This document shows positions 1 through 11,430 of a DNA stretch of 64,000 nucleotides, in pieces (within the stretch, counting starts at the first letter, position 1; the number at the start of each line of letters is the position of its first letter). Under the pieces are notes generated by a model. The model was not told where the DNA came from and ran no database searches. It was given only the letters and a program-made list of their open reading frames with translations. The stretch lies in the NCBI RefSeq assembly GCF_020379485.1, contig NC_063448.1, forward strand, positions 44,649,218-44,713,217, written 5' to 3'. Origin of the DNA: Brassica napus (Eukaryota > Streptophyta > Magnoliopsida > Brassicales > Brassicaceae). The translations under genes were made by a program, and so were the position numbers.

Positions 1-3000
1 AGCGTTTTCATCAAGAAACTGGACAAGCTGCAACATCAATAGATAGGGCTAAGTATTGCATTGCAAACGAAAAGAAGAATGATTACATACCAGGATACGG
101 TGCTAACTAAAGTTACCTGGTTTCTCAGATTCGAGACTTCTCCTTGTAGAATTTCTCTCTCACCTTCCTCATAGAACTCTTGAAATCTGCGAGTACCATA
201 ACAACAAAGCTTAAGAAAACACACACACACACACACTTTTCTCTTTTATTTTAGGTTTGGATACTTGCTAAACATATATCACCTTCTAAGCTGGTCCAGA
301 AGCCTTATGTTTTCCAGGGCAAAGCGAGTCAATTCAGGATTTTTGTCAATTTTAGCTTGAAGCAACTGAATCTCTTCTGACAGCACATTCTTCTCTTCCA
401 ACAAATAAGAATCTGCAGATATATGGTTGCCAAGAAGTGATTCCAGCCTCTGTATCTTGTCTTCTCGAAACCTGAGCATCATTTTTGTGCTCCTAGTATC
501 TTCCTCTCTTTGCCGAACCTAAAACAAAAATTGGCAACAAGCCAACAAAGTGATTCAGACTCTAAAACATAAGTGGGAATGGAGCAGTGTAGGTGAAAAG
601 GAATTACCAAACGGTTTAAGTGCTCGATCTCAGCTTCAAGATTCTTAATAGAAGCATCAGCCACATGTTCTCTTCTCAATGAGCCAGCGAGTGTTATCTC
701 CAACGATTTCAACTGACATACACATAGAGTTTTAGCAGAATCGCAAGGCAGAGGCATACGAATCATTAAAATTTCTGAAAGTCAGTATACCTGCTTTCTA
801 GACATCCTTACACAGCCTCCAGATTCATACACGAGTGAGTTTCTAGCCTGTTGATGTCCTCTCTCCGGCAATTCATTCGATGGAGAATCGACTTGGAATT
901 CTGTAATGTTGGCTGTTGCTGTTCCGAATGACAATGCCCTGGAGATGTTCTGGCGCTTGAGGAGGGAAAGCTCTTCCTGTTCCACACACACAAACAGAAA
1001 ACTGTCTCAGCTTATTTACAGCTACACATAAAGAGCACCTAGTGATAGTTCAGAAATACACACCTTGAGAAGTCGGATTTGACGGCGTAATTCCAGGACA
1101 TCCCCATTGAAATCTTCGTTGACCACAGCCTAAAGAATTTGAAACATAATATTTATCCAAAGGTTATTCATGATTCAGACCCTCATCAATTAAAATATGG
1201 ATAACAGTGCAAACTTACATTATTCTGGATTAGCTTTGCTCTCTGAGCAAATTTAAATGTGTTTAGCGTCTCTGCTGCACAACTGCCACAGTGATAATCC
1301 ATAGAAGCAATAAGTTGAAGTTCTGACTATACGAGTTTATGTATTACTAGATCAAGTTAGTGTTGAAAGAATACCTGACGGAAGGACTAGCATTAGCAAT
1401 GATCATCGTTTTTGAATTGCCACCCAGTGAGTCCTGTAGATGAAATGGTTACCGTTATAATGCCATGAAAGGATAGACTGCAACTTAAACGAAGACCGGC
1501 AATGAATTCAAATTTAACCTGAAGAAGAAATGTCAGCCTTGAATCACGATATGGAATATGCCTTGGTTTACCATTTGCAACATCCACAAGAACCATAATG
1601 ACATGTCTGCAATCAATAATAACAAAATAGCAAGATTCAGTAAAACAAGTGATTGATAAAACGGTGTATGCAAGGGATTCAACTGTTCCTTGTTACCCTA
1701 GTGTGGACAATGACTTATTGATGTTAGCAGCTTCTTTTAGGCGGTCACCCTCAGCGCCAGAAGTTTTTTGCCTGTTACAGAATATAGAATGTAAGAAGAG
1801 GTCTCTAAGGAAATACCAAGCAAAAGCAACATAGTTACCTCTCTGATCCAGCAAGGTCAACCAGGTTCAGTCTTGCAAAACGCATATTAGTTGTCGAGTC
1901 TTTTTCCCATCTGCTCTCGATCACGCATGTAAATACACTATGTGATCTGCTGCTCTCTCTGTTCATATTTGTGGCTCCAACTTTTCGATTCATAGAACCC
2001 TATTGTACCAAAGATAATTAGTAACAATGAAAATAAAACAATAATGTTTGGGAGACAACAATACTAACCTGTGTGATAAGCCCTAAGATGTCTTGAACAC
2101 TCTCTACTTCAAACTCAGTGAGATTTTCCACATAGACACCGCTCTTAATGTCCTCTCGAAGCTAAAAAGTGAGAACACATTAGAAACTTAAGCCTTGCGT
2201 ATCTGTGTACTTTCACCACCAAAATTAAATTTAAGATCACCTGCAAATTTGTTGAAGACGGTTCAAGAAGGTCAGTGATCTGTTCATTGTAAATCTCAAG
2301 AAAAGAGCATTTGCAATTGTATTTAAGGCTCTCGTCTCTTCTGCTCTCTTCCTCCTGCGAAAAAACACAAAATGATATAAGATGTGATTAGCAAAGTTAA
2401 TAATGTCTGTAATAGACATAAGCAAAGCAATATCATAAGAGAAATTACAGCTTGTATTCTTGCAAACAAAAATTCAAAAATCCGTGGCATCATTCCTCTG
2501 TTGGGACTTGGTTTAACTTCTAAATCACCAACTTCCCCAAGCATTGTATATGTTTTTCCACTTCCTGTCTGCACAATCCCAACAAAATATTACAAGTTCG
2601 GAAATGAAAGTTAACATAATAAGTAATTCCAAAGAAGGAAACTGTCTCCACTCTCCACTCTCCACTCTCCACTCTCCACTCAGTCCTATTCTGAAAACTT
2701 AACTACCTAATCTCATTGTAACATTGTAATGATAGAAGAATGTATGTACCTGGCCATACGCAAAGATACAGCTGTTGTAGCCAGACAAGCAATTTTCCAC
2801 CATGGGCAGACCTGCAACCCGAAAAAGGGTTTCCTACAAATGAAGAAAGCGATAAGTAAAACATGATTTCAACTAAAAGGAAAGGAAATTTTCTACTTTC
2901 GATCTGAGTCTTACCTGGTCAATCGTCTCACAAGCCACATGATCAAATAAAAACCGTGTTTCTGGTTGCCCAGTCCACGCTACGCATTGCGAGCTTTCCT

Positions 3001-3811
3001 GCTTTAAGCACCTACTGTACCCATTTATACTCTTCTCCATGCTATTAAGCGGTCGTACACGGATAAGAATCTACAACACATTCAATAAACTCATCATCAA
3101 ACCAATTCCTTTTTGCTAAACATTGAAATATCAAAAAAAATCTTGTTAGAAGAAGCAACTTGGTGCAGCTAATGAACCTAGATGCATATATGGCAGTAAA
3201 GGACCCCAAAAGAAAAGAGTTGCTACCTGCACATTGTGATCCATCCAGAAAGAAGGATCCTCCTTAAGGTCAAAGTGAGGAACTTCAACGGTATTAACAA
3301 CACCAGAAACTTGCCTATCAGAGCTAGACAACCCTTTGTACAGCGACGCATACCCACCAGCTCTGCCCGCCCCATCAAGCTTCCCTCTGTAACAAGACCC
3401 CGGCGGAGGCTTAGACACGCTCTTTGTAGGCGTATTCTGAGCCGAACCGGTCTCGGAGTTAGCTCTCCCGACAACTCTACCGGTCTTAGGAGTCGTGTTA
3501 GCGATAGAGCCACGCTTCTCGCCCCAACCGAACCGGTGCTTGTTGTTATCAGGCGTCCGTAAAGGCAATGCTGGATCTGGGTTCTTGGGTTTGGGCTTAG
3601 ACGGAGTTCGATCCATCTTACTACTCCGGGAATCCTTCAACGGATCGTGGATCGTGTTTAAAGGAGCTCGTGGTAGAGAGATGGAGGAGGAGGAAGAAGA
3701 GGAGTCGTTGCTGGTTTGAGACAAGAAGGAAGCTTGGAGATTCTCGGGGACGTTCTCGATCTCCTCGTGCTTGCCTGAGTCTCTACGGGATAACTTAGCG
3801 TCCCTTAACAT
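1..3811 (-). CDS. KIN12D: Kinesin-12 motor protein, KIN12D/POK2-like (5' part, runs off window)
   Basis: Phragmoplast-orienting kinesin of the KIN12 class; in Arabidopsis POK1/POK2 act at the preprophase band, division site and phragmoplast during cytokinesis. Seventeen exons with GT-AG borders could be placed (minus strand): 3811-3227, 3070-2915, 2833-2750, 2568-2449, 2354-2241, 2161-2069, 1999-1839, 1771-1697, 1606-1519, 1433-1375, 1282-1219, 1129-1064, 976-791, 712-608, 518-283, 186-117, 27-1. They give 763 codons with consistent phase and no stop. Residues 1-195 are a low-complexity N-terminal extension. The motor domain follows: P-loop GQTGSGKT at 274-281 (split over exons 3/4), switch I SSRSH at 400-404, switch II DLAGSE at 432-437. 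After about residue 535 the sequence is coiled-coil-like. The start ATG at 3811 opens with [17 protein letters not shown], as I recall for POK2 proteins. The family is near 2,700 residues, so most of the tail lies left of the window. POK1 is the less likely alternative. Confidence 0.92.
219..236. repeat. (AC)n microsatellite in kinesin intron
   Basis: Nine AC units inside the intron between exons 15 and 16 of the kinesin gene. Simple sequence repeat, probably length-variable. Confidence 0.9.
2645..2679. repeat. 7-bp minisatellite in kinesin intron 3
   Basis: Five exact tandem copies of TCTCCAC inside the intron between exons 3 and 4. Repeat number is likely polymorphic and the array does not touch either splice site. 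Confidence 0.9.
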
Positions 3812-4360
3812 CGTTCCTTAAGGTGATTTCACGAAATCTACAATGAGGATTGATGAAAGTTAGAGGCTTTGGAACCAGAGATGAAGCTGAAAGATTGAAA
3901 CTTTACTTGCCTGTGTTAATGAAAATTGAGCAGCAACAAAAAAAATTCAAAATCTCTCTAGCTACTGACGAGTTCTGTTATAATTTGTCTCACTCACTCG
4001 GGCTCGTACTTTCTCTCTCTCTCTAGATTCGCATGATTTCAGCAGGGAAGGAGGAGGAGGGAGAAGGAGATGGGTGATGTAAAAGAGGCGGATGAGGAAA
4101 CGGACGGCTGAGATTGCATCGTGTGTTTTGTGTTTTGTGGCGGAGTTCAAATTTGAATTTTTTGGTAGGGGTTTCTGGCGTAATAATTTAAGCTAATGAG
4201 GGTAGTTTTGTAAATAAGCAACGTATTTTTCTTTTTTTTTCAAAAATATTCAATGACTAAAGACGGGGTGAGGGCCCATCCTAAATTCAAATATTGGGTT
4301 GTTAATTACAAATATATACTCCCCCAACGGCTTCCATATATTAAACTTCGAGATTTTTTT
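3812..4360 (-). promoter_or_regulatory. 5' leader and promoter of the kinesin gene with MSA-like site
   Basis: DNA upstream of the kinesin start codon. It holds a CT-rich tract at 4011-4024 (GA repeat on the coding strand), common in plant 5' leaders. At 4323-4333 the plus strand reads CCCAACGGCTT, which matches 10 of 11 positions of the mitosis-specific activator consensus YCYAACGGYYA bound by three-repeat MYB proteins. A second AACGG core lies near 4099. KIN12 genes are expressed at G2/M, so such sites make sense. Transcription start and TATA box were not placed. Confidence 0.45.
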
Positions 4361-5070
4361 TCCTCAAAAAAAAAAAAAAAATTCTAGATCATATACGCTT
4401 TAATTTAAACTGGTTTAATTTTTGGTCAGTGTTTAATTTTGATCGGTTAGTAACAATTAGTCCGGGTTGACAATTGTACTCGGAACTACTATACTTTTAT
4501 AGTTTCGGCATAGAGCAGACTGAAGAGGGAGTAAGTAGTTTCATGGAAGTTTTGGTCTGGCTTTTGTTATTGTCTTCGTAGAGATATATAGCTATTAATT
4601 TCATATTCAACTATCCAGGACACTTTGGGTTCATGTCTGCCAGATGTAATTGTGACATTCTAACTCTTTATAGTCATGTCTCTTAAGTTTATAGCAGAGT
4701 GTACATGTGAGTCTTCTGAGTGAACATTTTAATCCCCTTTTTCCTGTACTGGGATGATAAAGTTGGTGTGTCTAAACTCAATAGTTGTTGGCAAATTCAT
4801 TAGCACATACAACAAGTGATTAAGCTGAGCAAGGTGATGTTGTCCGCATGGGTTGTATTTAATACTCATGCAATTCTTTACTTGTCTTTTAGTTTGCATT
4901 CTACCTTCTCTTAACCCTTTTTTTTTATCTATGCATTCTCTTTTCTTGTTCCTACGACTTGGCTTTGTAGGTTCAAATCATTTTTTATCTGGTTTTCAGC
5001 ATTCTGCATTTGCGTTGATGTAAGTACATATTTTTCATGCAACTTCTGTTTGTTTTCTGTTGTTGTTCTT
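4361..5070. other. AT-rich intergenic DNA
   Basis: No ORF, splice-like structure or terminal repeat was recognised. Several homopolymer A/T runs are present. Confidence 0.5.
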
Positions 5071-5764
5071 TCTAAGACCATCTCCAGTGTATTCCTATAT
5101 TATTATTTTTTCTATAATAGGGAAACTCTATAATAGAGATGGATTCTTCTCCAATGTATTCACCTATTTTTTCCTCAAAAAAATAATATTCTTAAAAGAT
5201 TTTCTTTTGTTATACAATTAGCACCTTTTACTTTTGAATGTTTAAAATTAACCCATTCATTTAAATTTTTGATTTTGCTTCATAAAATTGCAATATTATT
5301 TAAACTAAGCATTTTAGTACAGAAAAAAATTAAACAAAAATAAGAAAACAAAATAGACATTATCTAACTATCAATATTACTATATTTTTCCCATAAATGA
5401 TCAATTAAATATTATTTGTTTAATAAAAATTTTGACTTTCAATAAAATCATAATATTTTTGCTTATTTCAATTATAATTGCAAAAACTAAAATTATTATC
5501 TAAACAAATTACTGTGTGTTTTATGTGTTGAAAAATGTATTTCTACATAAATATGTCTTTTGTTTATAATTACAAAAAGTTAAAGGATTATTTTGTAAAT
5601 AATAAAGTATATCTCTATTATAAAGGAATGCTTTTTTTTCCCTAAATATAGAGGTAAAAATAGTAATATTATTTTTGGAAAAAATAGAGGTGGATTGGAG
5701 TAGATTTTATTCTATTATAGCATATAGAGGCAAAAAAAGCATAGGGTTGAAGATACTCTAAGAC
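5071..5764. mobile_element. MITE-like element with 8-bp flanking repeats
   Basis: An AT-rich block of about 680 bp is bracketed by direct repeats TCTAAGAC (5071-5078 and 5757-5764). Its ends are imperfectly inverted: the left interior starts CATCTCCAGTG and the right end, reverse complemented, starts GTATCTTCAACC; both then pass through short TATAATAG blocks. There is no coding capacity. An 8-bp target duplication would fit a hAT-type non-autonomous element, but the repeats could be part of the terminal sequence itself. Confidence 0.5.
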
Positions 5765-6440
5765 TATTTACATTGAAGTAGTTGAATAAATTTTTCAACC
5801 GTTGAAAGCTTACAACGAAAGTGTTGAAATAAGGTAAAAAAGGATGTGGATTAGTTCCAGTTGAATTTATTCAACTAGTTGAATTTATTCAACTAGTTGA
5901 ATAAGATACATGCGCCATGCCGAATCCACAAGGAAGACTTGAACCAATCAAACTTCATAGGTGTGCTTCAAACAAATAAAAATTACATAACTGTTGAATT
6001 TTAATTGGTTGTTTTGATAACTTAGATTTTTATTCATCCTATTTGTTCCAAGTGACTTATTTTGTAGGAAATATTTTTTTTAAAAAAAATTAATATCAAA
6101 ATTCATCATTTTTAAGTTATAAATAATGACTTGGTTTATATAATTTGGATACATTATACAAATTCTTATTTATATAAATAAACACAAATTTATTAAATTA
6201 AAATTCATGATTAAAATTTAAAATTTTAAAATTGAAAACTGAAAATATTTATTTTTGTTAGTAAAATGGTAGAATGTTGAATTTAAAAAAATATATATAA
6301 CATAAAAATTAAATAAATGTCAATGTTTATGTGGAATTAAAAAAATATATAATATGATGATGTGGATTGTAAAAAAGTAAAAAGGTGTGTGTTGAATAAT
6401 ACCACCATTGTGCAAAGGCTAAGCATACCTTTTGTTGGTA
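5765..6440. mobile_element. Possible second MITE, weak terminal repeats
   Basis: AT-rich, non-coding DNA next to the previous element. The left end (CTATTTACATTG) and the reverse complement of the right end near 6400-6425 share a loose pattern of TTT-CA-TG spacing, too diverged to be sure. It contains the tandem palindromic repeat at 5861-5905. Confidence 0.28.
5861..5905. repeat. Tandem 18-bp near-palindromic repeat
   Basis: Two exact copies of TTGAATTTATTCAACTAG (5861-5878, 5879-5896) plus a 9-bp partial third copy. Each unit is nearly self-complementary (GTTGAAT/ATTCAAC), so a hairpin is possible. Lies inside the candidate MITE. Confidence 0.85.
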
Positions 6441-6828
6441 GAGAAATCTGAACTTCTCTTAAAACAGTCATGTTATAAAACATTGTCACTTTAAAAGACT
6501 TATGACATCTTGAAGAGGAAAGAGGGTTTGAAGTGACAGATGGTGACTTTCGAGAGCTTGATCGGTTTATAACCACGAGTGTGACTGAAAGTCACTTTTG
6601 GAGTAATTTTTATAGAGGTATTGAATATTTGAATGGGAGGCGGAGGAACACGTGGTTCGACCGCTTAAGTGGATCTCACGCATATGATGCGCCATTCATG
6701 CGAATAACACAATTGTGATAAGTGGTTCATTTTAAATAATAAAATAATGTTAGCAAATGTTGCGGTTCAAGCAGTCCAACTTTTATGAAGTAATATTCTT
6801 GATCCACTTTGTACAGTAGAAACACCAG
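6441..6828. other. Unassigned spacer before the Harbinger-like element
   Basis: A 61-codon ORF exists at 6533-6718 (plus) but it has no recognisable similarity, no promoter features and no typical start context. I treat the stretch as non-coding. Confidence 0.4.
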
Positions 6829-6857
6829 GGCTCCGAATGGAAAAAGCGGATCAAGCG

Positions 6858-6955
6858 TTGCGGATCTAGCGGATCTAGCGGATTTAGCGGAACGAGAGCG
6901 GATCTAGCGGATCTAGCGGAACAAGAGCGGATCTAGCAGATCTAGCGGATCTAAT
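6858..6955. repeat. Subterminal GCGGATCTA repeats of the Harbinger-like element
   Basis: About eight imperfect copies of a 9-bp GCGGATCTA unit, some separated by GCGGAACRAGA. Related GATCCG motifs occur near the right end (12030-12090). Subterminal repeats of this kind are candidate binding sites for the transposase or its Myb-like partner. Confidence 0.75.
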
Positions 6956-7138
6956 GGTTTAAAATATTTGTTTGAATGGTGAAAGCGGATAAAAGGTGGT
7001 TCAAATTAAAATTTGAAATGTAAAAAAAATTTATTTAATTTTAAGATATTGTCTTTTATTAAAAAAATTAATGCAACAAATACATAATATATTATAAAAA
7101 AAATAACATAAATTTAAATACAACATTTGTAAAACATA

Positions 7139-8386
7139 TCACATAGTATTTTTATTTTCCCATAGTAAATTTGCAATTTGTTCTCTGATATTATCCATCA
7201 AATCCCCGTTAGCTATATCTGGTGTTTCCATCTCATTTGTATCAATTTCTGCTTCGGTGTTTCCAATATGTGTTTGTCCCATTATTTCTACAAAATCATC
7301 ATACACAAAATTCAAAATTCTAATAAAATTATGCAGACCCATTGTAGCCAATACCACTCTTTTTTGCACTTCAATATTATATCTTGGAAAATCACAAAGA
7401 ATCCTCCATTTCTTTTTCCAAACTCCAAATGTCCTTTCAATAACTGAACGCAGAGATGCATGCCAACGATTAAAAAAATCATGCTTGTTCCGAGGAGGAG
7501 GAGCATTTTCGAATTGTGACATATGATATCGAACGACCATGTTTCGTGAAGATCTATATGGAGCAAGAAAACCTTGTTTATTTGGATAGCCAGAGTCAAC
7601 AACATAATACTTATCCAGTGGTGGTAACGGAAATTCAGGATCATTGTTTTGCGCCATCGTAAGAACTGATGTATCATGACAAGATCTTGGGGCTTCATTC
7701 CAAACATATGTGAACAACATATTTATATCACAAATGGCCATGATATTAAATGATGTTCTATCATGTCGATTCCAATACATTCCTTGTAACTCTGGCTTGA
7801 CCTTCGCACACACATGAACCCCGTCCATCGCTCCAACAAATCCACTAAAAAATGGCCAATATTTTCCATCCATAAGTCTTTTGGGAATCCTATGGAGTTC
7901 TTGCCGTGTTGGAGTGTGGATATAGTCACAAGTAAGTAACTCTGTTGCTTTATGAACTTCAAAAAATTTCCTCTTCACGGTTTCTTGAGTTCGACCAAAT
8001 CGTAATCTAACATCTCGCTGAACTTCATTGTGCCCACATATACGTAGAAACATAGCTACACTCTCTTCAATGCTTACATTCAGTGTTGGTTGTAATCCAT
8101 AAGTTGCTTCCAGTTGATGACACAATGTTCTAAAGCAATCAAGTGACATTCGCAGCAATTGAAGACAAGCGCCATGATCTTCTTGTAATCGATGCCAAAT
8201 ATTTTTCCACCCTAATCCATTATCAGTTTGGGCTGGTCCTCTTACAAAATGTCTATTGTAGTAACTCAATGCCGGTTGAATAATTAACTCTTCAAATTGT
8301 TCATTCTCCAAATTCCACAACTCAACTCTTTCTTCGTAATTTAGAAACTGAACTCCTTGGGACCGTAGTTGGCATATACGAAAAAC
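7139..8386 (-). CDS. PIF/Harbinger-type transposase (DDE_Tnp_4 family)
   Basis: Catalyses excision and insertion of the surrounding element together with its Myb/SANT partner. The frame is open from an intron acceptor at 8387/8386 to the stop at 7139, about 415 codons; the first exon with the true ATG was not found between 8390 and 8520. Counting from the TTG codon at 8320, the catalytic triad is seen as D166 (GAMDGVHV), D242 (VVDSGYPN) and E295 (RSVIERTFG). An N-terminal helix-rich region of the DUF8040 type precedes it. Close relatives were domesticated as plant ALP1/HARBI1-like proteins, but here the gene sits between matching terminal repeats and so is the element's own transposase. No internal stop or frameshift in the visible exon. 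Confidence 0.85.
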   Translation of the reverse strand, partial: VFRICQLRSQGVQFLNYEERVELWNLENEQFEELIIQPALSYYNRHFVRGPAQTDNGLGWKNIWHRLQEDHGACLQLLRMSLDCFRTLCHQLEATYGLQPTLNVSIEESVAMFLRICGHNEVQRDVRLRFGRTQETVKRKFFEVHKATELLTCDYIHTPTRQELHRIPKRLMDGKYWPFFSGFVGAMDGVHVCAKVKPELQGMYWNRHDRTSFNIMAICDINMLFTYVWNEAPRSCHDTSVLTMAQNNDPEFPLPPLDKYYVVDSGYPNKQGFLAPYRSSRNMVVRYHMSQFENAPPPRNKHDFFNRWHASLRSVIERTFGVWKKKWRILCDFPRYNIEVQKRVVLATMGLHNFIRILNFVYDDFVEIMGQTHIGNTEAEIDTNEMETPDIANGDLMDNIREQIANLLWENKNTM

Positions 8387-8519
8387 CTAAATTTCATTAA
8401 AAAAAAATTAGATGAATATGAAAGTAAATGACATTATTGGATTACACATAAGTAAATGATATTACAAAAACTCAAATAAAAAGAAGACATCTATATTACT
8501 AGAATCATAAAATATTGTA

Positions 8520-10488
8520 TTAAGTTTCATCTTCTGAATCAGTTTGATGGGTTTCATTTAAATTAGGCCCCCGTTGGGTGCCCCAAATATTGAACAATCC
8601 CCCTGATTTACGTGTGCGCGATATGTTTCTAGGTGATGTTTCAGTTGCAACTCTTTCTTCATCAATTCTTGTACTTTTGGTCTGAGTTTCAAGTGAAAAT
8701 CCATACTGCACGTTATTTGGAGGTGAACTCCATTGTTGATCATTTGATGATGAACCCCATTGTGGAGCCACTGGTGGAGAATTCCATGGTTGAGTAGTTG
8801 AAGTTGTACCCCATTGTGGAGCCACTGATGGTGAACTCCATTGTTGAGCATTCGATGTTGTACCCCATTGATTAGAAGTTGGTGGTGTACCCCATTGATG
8901 AGAAGTTGGAGGTGTACCCCATTGTTGCATACTTGGTGGTGCACCCCATTGTTGAGCAGCTGGTGGTGTACTCCATTGTTGAGCAGCTGGAGGTGTACCC
9001 CATTGTTGAGCAGTTGGTGGGGTACCCCATTGATGAGAAGATGGTGGTGTACCCCATTGCGGAGCACGTGGTTGTTGATCCCATTGTCCATTTACCGTTT
9101 GCCCCCATGAATTATTACCTCCAGAAGATGGACTACCTGAATGAACGCCACCAAAACTTGGACTCCCAAAAGGTTTACCAGAGCTTAATCGCTTCCCCAT
9201 GTACTGATCATCACGTGTAAATCCACTTAAAGCTTGTAAGAACTGAACCTTTTCTTCAAAAGTGTTTTCAGCTCTATCAATAAAATACTTACGCCAGAAT
9301 GTATCTTCCCTGAATTCGTTGATGCACGCCCAGTAAAATTTGGTGTCATTTGGAAGTCCCATCGATTCAAATATCTTCACAGCCACATCAAAATCATCGT
9401 AGTCATCTTGGTCAAAGGAATTTGGACGTAAATGTTGTAAGCTTTGGCAATGGAACTCCCTAAATCCAGCCATTGTATCTGTTAGGGTGGTTTCAAATGA
9501 TTGTTTTTTCTTACTTCCTCGTGAACCACTCCCTTGTAAAACTGATTTGACCGATGGTCTTTGAAAAGTACTTCCTCGTCTTGCTTTGCCTCTTTGTTGG
9601 ACTCTTGAACCAGGAATTTGAATGGGATCCACCGCCACAGAGCTTTGACGTGGTTGTGCACGAATGAACTCATTTGATGGACGGGTTTCATCGTCAATGT
9701 TAACACGATAGATTTCTTCGTTGTGTTGTGTTTATGGATCTTGATCGTCTGACATTTCACCACCATTCGTGTCTTCATACAACATATCTTCATTTGTTTC
9801 TTCATTCCTCATTTCTTCTCTTCTTTGGCTGGCCGAATATTGAGATTGGGATTGAACATTATATAATCTGAAACAACGTTCCATAATATCCCATCCATGT
9901 GGTGGTTTTCGTCTAAATGCATGGACAATCTTACATGCCTATTAATAAAATTAGAAGACATATATTTTAGACTATGTTTATACTTTAATCAATTATATAT
10001 TTCAACTGTGAAATAAATTTTGAACTTACTTCACGATCTTTCCACCATGATTCAGAAGCATCGATTTCAGATGTAATGAGATCAACCGATATACCCGTTG
10101 AACTTAGAAGCTCTTTGTATTTCTTGTACTTTTTTTCATGGTATCAAGTTTTTCTTTGAAAAACTTATAAGTTATATCTAACCGGAACTCTTTGTTAAAT
10201 TGTTCAACCATAAACTGTTTACCAAAAGGCGTGAGATCTTTTATACGATAGTTATTCATATCAGCAGCTTGATCATATAGCTCAAGCAATCTGAAAATAC
10301 TGCTAGAAGTCCATTTGAAGTTTGCTCCATTCTACAAATTTTCATAAATTGACTATTTTTATTCAACTATAACACAAATATGTTATAAATAAAAACAAAT
10401 ATTTTACCCGAGCTGATGTTTCACTAGGAAGATTGATGTCTGCTTGTCTTGAAGAATTTAAACTTTGCCTACGGTTGGATGACGACAT
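8520..10488 (-). pseudogene. Myb/SANT-like DNA-binding partner protein of the Harbinger element (broken)
   Basis: Second gene of the element, expected to bind the ends and recruit the transposase. Three exons: 10488-10408 (ATG at 10488), 10331-10030 and 9938-8520. Exon 2 holds the SANT-like fold (FKWTSSSIFRLLELYD, later SWWKDRE); exon 3 has a conserved C-terminal block (residues translated from about 9450-9200) and a Q/W/P-rich repeat tract. Two lesions: a run of seven A on the coding strand near 10131-10137, where eight would keep frame, and an in-frame TAA at 9734-9732. The downstream frame stays open to 8520. Databases often mislabel this family as 'glutathione S-transferase T3-like'. The homopolymer lesion could be an assembly error; the stop is independent of it. 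Confidence 0.78.
8700..9110 (-). repeat. Coding minisatellite, QWGTPP-type repeats
   Basis: About fourteen imperfect 30-bp units within the Myb-like gene, each encoding roughly 10 residues of the form QQWGTPPxxH/Q. Units differ at a few codons. The tract would be a disordered, Trp/Gln/Pro-rich linker. Confidence 0.85.
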
Positions 10489-11430
10489 AACTACACACAA
10501 TTTAAATAAATTTAGGTTTTACATTATTTACATAAATTTATAATCATATATTTACTTTAATATTTAATATATTTAATTTAGTTATTGACTTAACTAAATT
10601 AAAAAAAAAGTTATTATACTAACATTACTATGAATCATTCGTACATATAATTTTTAAATCAAAACTAAAAACTATCATTTCTTCACGTGTATTTTGAAAT
10701 TTTATTGACAATATAATATTTTAAATTTCTTTAAAAAATTGATCTTTAATGGTCAGATTATAAAGTCAGATTTTAATTGCTTTTATTTTGGACAACAGTT
10801 TTAATTGATTTAAATATAATAGTTACTATGTTATTACAACTATGTTGAGGGCAATTGTAAAAACAATTTCCAAAAAGAAAATAAATGGCCTAACGTTTAA
10901 GACAATCATTTTTATTAGTTCTTTTTATTAATATGTACAAATCAGATTTTGTTAATTGAATCTCGTTAATTCATTATTTTGAAATGCTTAGATTTTATAC
11001 GTAACACAACTATAAATAAATTTATAACAAATTTTAAACAAGAATCACCATAAAATATAAAATCTAATGTTATTATATGGTTGAGTATATTACACTAGCA
11101 ATGTAGCAATGAATAAACCTTAATAGTCTTTTATCATATAATTATAATTAACTTACTTAATTATTTCTATTTTAAATTATAAATATTACTGTAAAACTTT
11201 GCTACCAATAAATATGCAACTAATGTTCTTTTCTATAAATATAACTAATTACAAGTACACATAAATAATATAATATGAATATATACCTCATAAACTTTGT
11301 ATGATCTTTGATCTTTGGAGAGGAGACTTTACGCAATAAGCTTTGCGGTGATAAAACTCTAGCGATAGAAGTAAAGACTATTTTTTGTATGATATGCAAA
11401 TGTTACATGTATTAGAGCAGTGTATTTATA
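10489..11430 (-). promoter_or_regulatory. Promoter, 5' leader and leader intron of the Myb-like gene
   Basis: Reading the minus strand, TATAAATA lies at 11430-11423. A leader exon of about 100 bp would follow and end at a GAG|GTATAT donor near 11288. An acceptor TGTGTAG at 10491 sits three bases before the ATG at 10488, giving an AT-rich leader intron of about 0.8 kb. The arrangement is inferred from splice-like sequence only. Confidence 0.5.

Noticed and set aside
3223..3562. Overlapping ORFs on both strands in kinesin exon 1
   Set aside because: Shadow frames of the conserved N-terminal extension of the kinesin.
6533..6718. 61-codon ORF
   Set aside because: No similarity, no promoter, lies between MITE-like sequences.
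8558..9220. ORFs in other frames over the QWGTPP repeats
   Set aside because: A 30-bp repeat keeps every frame open; only the minus frame joins the SANT-like exons.
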